From contig LUCW03000022.1 of the NCBI GenBank assembly GCA_001586965.3, positions 15,001-50,000 of the forward strand: a stretch of 35,000 nucleotides of DNA, in the 5' to 3' direction. Below are positions 26,289-35,000 of the stretch, piece by piece. This stretch comes from Sphaeroforma sirkka. Lineage: Eukaryota > Opisthokonta > Ichthyosporea > Ichthyophonida. Made by a program: the position numbers and the translations under genes. Positions within the stretch are counted from its first letter, which is position 1. Every line of letters begins with the position of its first letter. The notes below the pieces were generated by a model, which worked only from the letters and a program-made list of their open reading frames with translations, was not told where the DNA came from and did no database searches.

Positions 26289-26822
26289 TAACAGTGTTTT
26301 GTCAACACCGACCCGAATTGACTCAGCGCATATCTTCCATTGTCGACTCACTTGGCCCAAGCTTCAAACGGGAATTTACTGACCACTTCTTCCCATCAAT
26401 CTTTCTTGAACCACTACAGCAGTATGAGAGCCATAGTATATGTTCATACATTGTAACATACATACTTGTCATTTTTGAAATAAATAATATTATCCCTATG
26501 GATTTAATTTGCTAATTTCAAGCATACTTTATTTTTTTGGAAATCAGGTTTTTATCATCCCGACGAAAAATGGTTCTGGGTGTTTGTATCTTTTGTCATT
26601 TTTGAAATAAATAATATTATCTATCTTTCCTGAACCACTACAGCGACTATGAGAGCCATACCATATGTTCATTCATTGTAACATACATACTTGTCATTTT
26701 TGAAATATGTAATATCATCCCTATGGATTTAATCTGCTAATTTCAAGCATACTTTATTTTTTTTTGGAAAATCAGGTTTTTATCATCCCGACGAAAAATG
26801 GTTCTGGGTGGTTGTATCTTTT
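26288..26822 (+). repeat. Repeat units B and C: tandem duplication of about 223 bp
   Basis: TGAACCACTACAGC..TATGAG starts near 26408 and again near 26631. Both are followed by ACATACTTGTCATTTTTGAA, the GATTTAAT.TGCTAATTTC segment and CGACGAAAAATGGTTCTGGG. The short string GAAATAAATAATATTATC occurs once more between them. Unit B carries a coding-like stretch, SSIVDSLGPSFKREF then FPSIFLEPLQ. Confidence 0.85.
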
Positions 26823-28305
26823 CTGCGAGGTTTTGTTTCTTTTTATGTTAGAGTTGAATGCAAACTAAATGGCTACACATCGAAACTGATATACGTTGCA
26901 GTCGGATTCGCTGTACTTGATATACCGGTATCGGTTTCAGAATCAGGGTTGAACATTTTCATTAAAAAAAATTCGAACATGGCTTCCTTTAGGCTTCGTT
27001 TTTTCCTGGCCATTTCTAGAGAGAAGCGTTCGTAGCCGAGAGCTGTGATAGACCAGCTACCTATTGGCCATCTTGGCTGCTACTCTCCGCCAGGAGAGAA
27101 AGATAAAATAGTTCTAGTGTCAGCTACTAAGGAGGAGAAGAAAGCTACAACTAGTAGGTGTAGGGTGGGAGGCGCGATTTTCAGGCAGCCTTCATTAGGT
27201 AAATATATGTTCCATCATATCATAGCTTTTTGAATTTAACAAGATAAGCTATCCACGCTGTCGGAGCAAAATAAAGTTTTGGGGCTCACGATTTTAGAAA
27301 AGGCCAAACTTAAAGAAAGCATTTTTAGCATAAATACGCTACAATCAATACCAAATTGGAACAATCATGCTATACGTGTGCTGCGATATGGTTTTAATGC
27401 AGCGTAGAAAGCAATAGAGACGATGTCCACTGTAGAGGTTGCGACCCAATTTTTGTCGTCACGTGAATGTAGAATCTGTTGTGTTTATTCGTGTTCAAAA
27501 GTGATTGTGCGCAATGATTAGGGTAACTGCACTGCAGCGATTGATGCTTCTCCAACGATGCCTTCATGGTCCTTGGCGGCTGGTGACAGACCTGTGTTTG
27601 AAGATATTTCAAGCAACAGACAACTTAATGAATACTTTGAGATCAAATAAATTATCAATTAGAAAAAGGCCGGTAAAAGACTACTAGAGGTCAACCCTGT
27701 CGCTGAAAGAGTATATAAGTGTGTGCGTGTAAGGTATGCCATAATCGAATGACCAGAGAAGGAAGAGCATGACCGTCCCATCCTTCGCAGCTATAAGGAG
27801 TTAACTAGTATTAAATGTCAAATCTACATACGCAATGGGCTATAAAATAATCATTTGGAGCATAATATGGCTGAGACGCTGGCGTAACTCATAGTTGAGT
27901 ATCACTACAGTGATATATGATGTGCATCTCAGCTTCAATAGTAATGATGCTAATGGTAATAGTCGTGTCGTTATGTACATCATTTGGCAGGTAACTTCTA
28001 CTGAGACATGACTTGATGCCGCAAACAAAATTTACAGATGTCACTGACTAACTTGTGGGTTGCAGCAGGCCTTGCAAACTTGAGAATCTGTTTGTCGTGT
28101 ATGGAAAAGCCGTATTAACCGTTTAAAAACGACGGGAATAGATTCGAATGTCAGCAGTGAGTCGATATAAAGAAGATACCCGACTGGCTCTTTCGTTATA
28201 GCAAATGCACAACATAAAACATTGTGAGCTTTGGGTCACCTTACACGTCTCTAGGAAATGCCGTGTTTCAATTCTCCCTTAAATGCGTACACTATTTACT
28301 GAAAC
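26823..28305. other. Stretch without a recognised gene
   Basis: Both strands hold only short open frames with no motif I recognise. No satellite array or RNA gene is visible. Confidence 0.5.
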
Positions 28306-28610
28306 TGTAGTTCCGGGGCTAGCCGGGCAGTTGGAGTCCTGCACCTAGAAAGACAGGACAGGGCTGGAGAAAGGGTTCGTAATTAGAAAGGACCAATCAA
28401 ACCTTAAGTTCAGGTGTAATTCCTTAATTAGAACTAGCAGCCCTACGTAATGGTTCACTATACATCAGGTGTCACACCTGCTCCATACTTGAGGAAAAGG
28501 CAACCCTGAGAAGGGTTCAGAGTTACATTGGGTTACAGTTGATACGTCATTGCTAATATCTAGTTTAGTCAAATAAAGGAACCATTGTAATCATATAACC
28601 TCGAACTACA
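28306..28610 (+). repeat. 5' LTR of the second element
   Basis: It begins TGTAGTTC and ends GAACTACA, a perfect 8-bp inverted terminus. AATAAA at 28572-28577 may be its polyadenylation signal. It is matched by 33882-34157. Confidence 0.93.
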
Positions 28611-30913
28611 ACTAAATTAGCCCTGACGACATCAACTAAGGAACAAGAAAACTTCACACTAGTAGTTTTTTTCTCTTAACAGAACGTTAAGTTTTATTTT
28701 TGGTTACAACAATCCGTTGAAGATGTCCACTTACAACGATGTTCCCCCGAGGGTATATATGGGGGCCAAGCAAGACCCAATTGGGGTGTTCTTGCGGTCT
28801 TGGAGGAAGTTTAAGAGAGGAAAGGTCTGTTCGCAAGCAGCCAAGGGGCCAACGCCGAAACAAGCTCTGGTTAAAATATTTAGACCAATCGGTGTTGATT
28901 GAGTTGTGCCCATTATTACCTAATGACCCAGGGGTACAGGAGGTAGAGCGGGTGTTGCTTGAGAACTTTGGGGCGCCATGTTAATTATTTGCGCCCGGTT
29001 ATACGGTAGACTAACACGCAAAAGCAGCAGAGATGAGTGAGTCATCAGCATCGGCGGCCTGGAGGCGAGCTGTGATGCAGTAGAAACTCGCCGAATATGC
29101 AGTAGGGCGTATTATTTACACTACGGAGACAGCATTGAACACCTAGAGTAGCGCGCAGAAAGCATTACGACAGGCTCCGATGAAACTCAGCATGCTGGAT
29201 GCTGGAGCTTCGGTTATGACGCCGATATATATTTATCAGGCGAACCTCCGCATGCAAGCACAAATGCGGCCAGTACCGCAGGGTAGGCCATCGCAGGCAA
29301 TCAGGCCAACTACACCGCTTTGGCTAAATGGGGGGCTCAACGGACGCCCAGCCAACTTTTTCACATAGATGACGATGGACAGGAGCGGTATGCGGATGGG
29401 GACTCGGATATACAACCTGTATTCAGAAACTCACGCAGGTGAACGATCGTTTACAGGCTTTGAAAGATGCGGGACAACAAGAGGACAGCAATAAAGCAGC
29501 GCGACAGAGAGTACACAAGCGGTCCAAAAAGACGCAACCAGGACAATCGAGGATTAGCCTTCGAGATAGCGGAGGAGAGGGAAGGAGCCCACAGACACAC
29601 CCGTCACGGAACGTCACGGATATCCGCAACATTATTCGCCCTAGCTCGAGGGACAGTAGTAGACGGCAGAGTGCGAGCCTTTTGCCAGCAGGGAGAGACA
29701 GTAGGTCACGCTTGAGAACATCAGGGTGACGCAGCCGATCACAGTCTAGAACGTCTCGGTCATCTCGACACCGGAGTCGGTCGGTGTCGAAGTCACCATC
29801 GGTAGAAATAAGAAGTAGAGACCCACCAGTATTTACTGTATCCAGACCGCAGTACAGTGATCGTGGAAGGGCAGCAAGTGCTCAGATCGAGAGAGAGCGC
29901 ACATGGGATAAGATGGATTGACAAAGGGATGAGCTCATGTGTCCGGAAGATGCGGTACCAGATATGGAGATGATAAACCAATTCTTGAAAACAGTGCGTA
30001 TGGTACCGGTGTCCATCAAGCCCGCAGGAGGCCCTTGGCAATGGGATGAAGAACACTGGGGGGTGCGCAACGAACATCTTTTGGAGAACGATCGTGGAGG
30101 CATCATTAACTATGCAGATGAATTCGTATTCAGCGCAGCAGGACGGTGGCGCCCTGTATCAGACAAGTGAGACAAAAACATTTATCTTCCCCAACAGCAA
30201 GTATGGTTTCCACGTGACAGGATGTATAACATAGATCGCAGATCCTTCCCACGCTTTGGCAATCATGAGGGAATCATCACTCTGCGCCACCCTGTCAACC
30301 AGTTCGGGTACGGCGACAGCGCCTTTCAACAAGGGAGAGCATCATACAACCAGCCACAAGCGCGGTTTCAGGATAGCACACCTATGCACGTAATCCCATG
30401 GGTAGCAGTGGATGAGAATTTGCGCCAAGGTGCGTCTAGAGGGGGAAATTTTGCAGCTCAGGCTATGTAGCACGCAACAACAAAAGATACACAGCTCAGG
30501 CATGCACTCACGTCTATATACAATCTAGACACTTTAAAGCTGACTACAGAATTGAAACATTTGCAGTCAGCGTGCCAGACCTTTTTCAATGCGGCATTTC
30601 GCAGAGATCAGCGCCGCACGAATTTAGAGATTTTTGACACCTTCGGGCCGGGTCGAGCAGCAGCTCATGCAGCCCAGCTGATTAAGTCACAATATAGGGA
30701 TAACATACAAGTGACAGACGGTTATTTGTAAGATAGACATACACCGGAGAGACATACCAGACAGCAGTCCAGGGATAGACGGAGTAGCAGTCGAGATTAC
30801 ACACGCTCCTATAGCAGAGGTAATAGTAGACCGTTGAGCAAAAATGATAGGTATGATCGAGATAGTAGGTATGGGAGTGCGAGACAGTCGTCGTCTCCGG
30901 GTAGAGCGCCACA

Positions 30914-31010
30914 GTGCAATAAGTGCTACTTACGGCATATGAGTGTGGAGTGCCCAGAATGTCACCTATGCCACAAAACAGGCCATTATAGCAACAAGTG
31001 CCCGCATGTG
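30914..31010 (+). other. Zinc-knuckle coding segment of the second element's Gag
   Basis: It reads CNKCYLRHMSVECPE and then CHLCHKTGHYSNKC, the latter a canonical CX2CX4HX4C knuckle that binds RNA in retroelement nucleocapsids. Confidence 0.8.
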
Positions 31011-31527
31011 GCTACAAAAATGGTAGGGGGAGCAGCGGAGCAGCAGACACGGAAAACGCCAACAAATGAAGACATATGGTGGCCGAGGAGGGCTCACCAG
31101 ATACCCTGCATAAGGTGGAAGCATGGACGGGGCTGGTAACAGAAGCTTTGTTTGAGGACGAAAATGCGCGTATATACAACGATACGGGGCCTCGACCAGC
31201 AATTATGCTGGGGGAGTACGCGAGGAAACATCAGCTTACTATCACACAGACTAACTCATTTTACTTAAGGGGGTTTGATGGAAGTGGTGAAGCAGTGCTC
31301 ACACAACGAACAACAGCGACCTTGCTACTGCAAGTGCGAGCACACGATGGAATGCTTACGTTCTATGAGACTAAGGAAATATCGTTCTTGATGTCAGAAT
31401 GGTTACCACAGGATTGCGACGTCCTGGTAGCTTTTGGCGTTTTGCAGGACAACTTGCTAGGCACGAATTGGAATCAAAGTTACAGGAGCCCCAGGCATGC
31501 CGGCAGGCGCAGGAGTCTCAGTAGCAA

Positions 31528-31761
31528 TCAAAACATGGAAGTGGTTGAGCACCAAGAAGACACCCACACCCTTCCACTCTGCAGGGGACGATCAAACACT
31601 GCGACAGTGAAATTTTGGACCAGGGCGGTCGCCTTCACCATCACACTCTGATGTGGAACACTAGGCAGCGCGTTATAGGAAGGGAGCACGTTCCAGAGCC
31701 TGATAACCGTGGATGACGATAGTGAACATAGCGTAGTGGTTGCCGGCAAACGTAGGGTCAC
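31528..31761 (-). mobile_element. Possible antisense LINE ORF2 tail inside the second LTR element
   Basis: On the minus strand it reads SSSTVIRLWNVLPSYNALPS, resembling the (F)xxRxxxLWNxLP segment near the C-terminus of many CR1/Jockey-type LINE proteins. It lies between the protease-like and integrase-like parts. No tail or target duplication was identified. Confidence 0.35.
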
Positions 31762-33862
31762 AGTACCATCACAGGAACTGAGGAAATGTGGGTAGACCAG
31801 CTAGGTCTTGATGACTCGGATGAGGATCTGGAATACAGCAAACCGTTTCCGCAGTCATGGATGCATATGAAGAGGGAGATATCTGTCATGGACTCGGCGC
31901 TTCACGACAGGGAGGGACGGAACCAGGCAGGACGGGATGACGTCCCTAATACGTCCCTAATAATTTAGACAGCATGACCGTGTCCACGCCCCAGGTAGAC
32001 CGTATTTTGGACAAAGCGGTGGACATGTACGAGATGGAGTTGGCCAACCTGGATGTTTTTGGCACGCTCCTCAGGCGGAGTTATTGTTTCAGGCAGTCCC
32101 AGCGAGGGCCGGTGACAAAGTGGCGGCGCTCTCTAATCACAGTCAGAATGAACATGAGTTAGAAAAGAAGAACGTGGAGACTCGACAGTGGACCTTCCCG
32201 CGGGCGCCGTTGCCTGACGTCTGGTACTCGATATCGGAGGATAATATCACTGATGCCCCCATCCACAACCGACGAGTGCTTAAGAAGACGCCCCTACGTA
32301 TTTTGCCCAAAACAGAACAGGAGGTTTTTCGACGGTTGGAGAAACTCAAGCTCACGGCTATGGACAGGGCTGTACCGCCGAAGACTGCGTTAGCGGCCTT
32401 ATGGATATAGCACCTGGGGTACTCCTATATCCAAGCGGATCGGCTCCGAGCCATCGCATAGGACAAATGCAGTTGGAATATTCCAACAGAGGTGATTGAA
32501 CCGGTCACTGACAGTTGGTCCGATTGCATCAGGGTGGGGCTGCGCACAGGCCCAGTACGTGGCTTGCTGCAATAACCCAGCAGACCGACCGCTATGTGTG
32601 AGAAAATTAATATGGATTACCTCGAACTTGATGAAGAAGAGGAGGGGTATAAATACCTCCTTGCGGCGCAGGACGGCTGTACACTGTGAGGTTTGGAGTG
32701 GCCTTACGGGAGGACGAGCACACGGCATCCGTAGTCATCAAATTCTGTCAGACACAGTTGGAACCCAGGGGTCACATCACGGAGTATGTGATGGACCAGG
32801 ACAGATGTATTCACGACCTACGTAGCCAGCAGAAAGGCGAAAGTGAGGTTTGTATCGGAAGGAGAGGAAATGGTACGATCGAAGTGTTCCGGTGCACAGT
32901 ACAAATGTGGTTGAAGCGCTCTTTAGGGGTAGGCTTGATGCATGAGTGGCGTTTGGCGGTTCCGACGTTTTTCGCTAACTACAACGCGACCACATCAAGG
33001 ATCATTGGGACGTCCCCATACGAGTTAGAACGGGCACCGTGTATCGGCACGTGACAGATTTAGCGAAAGAATCGTTATTGGACGATGCTCTTGGTTTCGC
33101 AGCACCAACAGTAAAGCTTGCTAGGGTGCCGAACAAACGGTTCACAAAAGCACAAGAGTGTAGGGAACGTGCACAACATCCACGGAAACAGTCCGCAGAT
33201 CTTGCTCGCCTCGATGCACCAATGTTACAAATCGGCAGGAAGTGCATGTATGCACCCATGCAGTCGCCGCCCAGAAGTTATCTAAGGATTGGCATGGACC
33301 TGCTGGATCTTGGCACATAAACCACCTATAATCCACTACATTCGGGTTTTAGGGTTTTCATCTGAAGAATCTCAAAGCATACATACCACCAATAGGTAGG
33401 GCGGAAGCTCGACCGCGTGGTGCGTTTACCCGATCAGCTTACGGGTTATGGCTATTTACAGATTCACCGCTGGCGGATACTCTCAAGGCTCAACAACAAG
33501 AAATCGTGGCGGCGATCTGCACTATGCCAGCGGCTATCCAATTCATGTACAGAAGGAATTGTAGTTTACGAAGAAATTAGCTAAACAATATGGTCGCCCC
33601 ACGTCGGATATATTCACGAGGGAGGATGAGGTGTTTTTCAATGAGCATGCGCACGAGATTGAAAAGGCGCGCCAGAAGGTAGCAGCGATTAAACTGGCAT
33701 ACCGGTTTGCGGAGCCAAGCGCCCTGCAGCAGGACAAGTTGCGCGAATGAAGGAGGAAGCGAGAAGCTACGCAGTTGTTCACCTCTGCAGTAGACGCTTG
33801 AAAGAGGACTAGCCACCCGGCACTTCTTGAGATTTCAAAAGTGGCACCTGTCACATTTTGAA

Positions 33863-33881
33863 ATCTGGGAGGGGGGGGGGT
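33863..33881 (+). other. Polypurine tract of the second element
   Basis: CTGGGA followed by a long G run sits directly before the 3' LTR, where plus-strand priming occurs in LTR elements. Confidence 0.75.
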
Positions 33882-34157
33882 TATAGTTCCGGGGCTAGCC
33901 GGGCAGTTAGAGTCCTGCACCTAGCAGAACAGGACAGGGCGGGAGTAAGAGTACGTGCTGGAGTAATCCCTTAATTAGGACTAGCAGCCCTACTTAATGG
34001 TTCACTATACAGCAGGTGTCACACCTGCTGCATACTTGAGGAAAAGGCAACCCTGAGAAGGGTTCAGAGTTACACTAGGTTACAGTTGAAACGTCATTAC
34101 TAATATCTAGTTTAGTTTAATAAAGGAACCAGTGTAATCGTATAACTTCGAACTACA
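33882..34157 (+). repeat. 3' LTR of the second element
   Basis: It begins TATAGTTCCGGGGCTAGCCG and ends GAACTACA, parallel to 28306-28610. AATAAA lies at 34119-34124. Confidence 0.93.
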
Positions 34158-35000
34158 AAACAAGTAGATTTTTTTTACTGCCGGATTGTTAATTTGCAGG
34201 CAAGGTTTCTGTCTGCGGTACTATAGTATGTCCCGTAATTGGTACATGTATGTTCAAACATCACGGGCGCGTTCGAAATGTAGTAAAGACCATTTGTAAA
34301 ATTATGTGCGACACTCAGTTTACGCTATGTATGTTGATGTAGAAAGCGTTTGGCCCTTGAACAATTTCGCAAACACGATTCCTTTTTGCGGACTGCTGAA
34401 GCTGTGATATTCGAGTGGCGTGTCGAATCGGTACCGCTCTTCCTCGCCTGGGTAAACCCAGAGGGCCTTTCCGATTACATATAAGCATTCGTGATTCCAA
34501 CAATTAGTGAACCAAAAAAGTATTCTAAATCTAATAGCGCGAGACTGGCTCTAAAATGACTGGCAAACTGGCAACGAGTTTCATAAATATACCGCAGAGG
34601 CGCTAGCCAAAGGGTGGCAACGCTGTTGCGGCTTTCTTTCATGGCAGCATTCTGAACCGGAAAGTGCCTTGGGTGATTGTGTTCAAGAAATACGAATTCC
34701 GAGCCACCTGTTGGAAGACACGCGATACCGCAGCAGCGACTACCGATATACTCTCAGGTTTATTGGCTTAGACGCCACGGTTTGTCATGCCTGGTTTATA
34801 TTGCCAGGTGCATTAAAAACAACTTGTAAGAAAAGGAGGTCGCCTTTTTACAGGGTACATATGTACTACACGCAGGTTTCTCCGATATAGCATTGACGAC
34901 GAAGTTGTATATCATCTAACGAATAACTTTTTGCGCCGGCACATATTGACGGTGTAACAGTGTGACCAATAAATCTCGAACGTCAGCAGGTTGGTTCGAC
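34158..35000. other. Stretch without a recognised gene
   Basis: Only short open frames are present. The longest plus-strand one (34669-34890) has no motif I know. No repeats of note. Confidence 0.5.

Larger units (their letters stand above)
28306..34157 (+). mobile_element. Second LTR retrotransposon fossil, Ty3/Gypsy-like, heavily decayed
   Basis: Two LTRs bracket about 5.3 kb with, in order, a Gag-like start near 28720 (PIGVFLRSWRKFKRGK), an Arg/Ser-rich part, CCHC zinc knuckles near 30914-31010, an aspartic-protease-like part (about 31150-31440), and an integrase-like part near 32690-33060 (NYNATTSRIIGTSPYELERA). I do not recognise an RT core. AAAC lies on both outer sides (28302-28305 and 34158-34161), a plausible 4-bp target duplication. 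The inside is broken in many places, more than ten. The LTRs agree at roughly nine in ten positions by eye, so the insertion is old. Confidence 0.85.

Noticed and set aside
24903-26497. DNA transposon with 210-bp terminal inverted repeats
   Set aside because: The 14-bp direct repeats sit outside the left arm but inside the right arm, and the interior is LINE sequence with a LINE-type tail, so an inverted flank copy explains it better. It is not fully excluded.
26808-27233. Two short plus-strand frames as small genes
   Set aside because: No motif, no splice or codon support, and the first begins inside repeat unit C.

Overview
The window comes from an intron-rich, repeat-loaded eukaryotic nuclear genome. 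It falls into two halves. Positions 1-17651 are filled by one plus-strand gene for a Rad5/HLTF-type DNA-damage-tolerance enzyme (HIRAN - SNF2 lobe 1 - RING - helicase lobe 2), split into at least 19 exons. From 17652 to the end lies a mobile-element graveyard with one tRNA-Gln-like locus and no other recognisable host gene. The many introns, (AT)n and (GT)n tracts, TTTAGGG-like strings and chromodomain-type Ty3 element suggest a unicellular eukaryote. An ichthyosporean-like holozoan is my guess, but the sequence alone does not prove it.

Layout of the first half: a low-complexity N-terminal exon region (1-1776) is followed by a 3.4-kb intron holding three stacked satellite arrays. Next come the HIRAN exons (5678-7055), the ATPase lobe-1 exons (7738-13342), the RING finger split over two exons (14250-14390 and 15047-15313), and the lobe-2 exons ending at a stop at 17651. 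Splice phases agree at every junction except one, where a GC-AG intron would keep the frame. Counted from the ATG at 1163 the model encodes about 1175 residues, close to the 1169 of yeast Rad5. Ten of 18 introns contain self-complementary (AT)n tracts, and several carry telomere-like TTTAGGG strings.

Layout of the second half: a tRNA-Gln(UUG)-like sequence lies at 18241, and an inverted LTR-like remnant ends at 19315. A Ty3/Gypsy fossil (about 20870 to beyond 24015) has a long pol frame with RNase H, a Dam-methyltransferase-like segment, integrase and a chromodomain-like tail. A 3' LINE fragment (25112-26274) has a 14-bp target-site duplication and an extra inverted copy of its own target flank. 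A second, heavily decayed Ty3-like element with LTRs (28306-34157) includes a possible antisense LINE tail. The remaining stretches show nothing I can name.

The most interesting points are the new twin FKRLR/GPAS motif and SUMO-interaction-like motif in the Rad5 N-terminus, the four-fold copy of an exon end with its splice donor, the inverted target-flank duplication beside the LINE, and the methyltransferase-like insert in the Ty3 pol.
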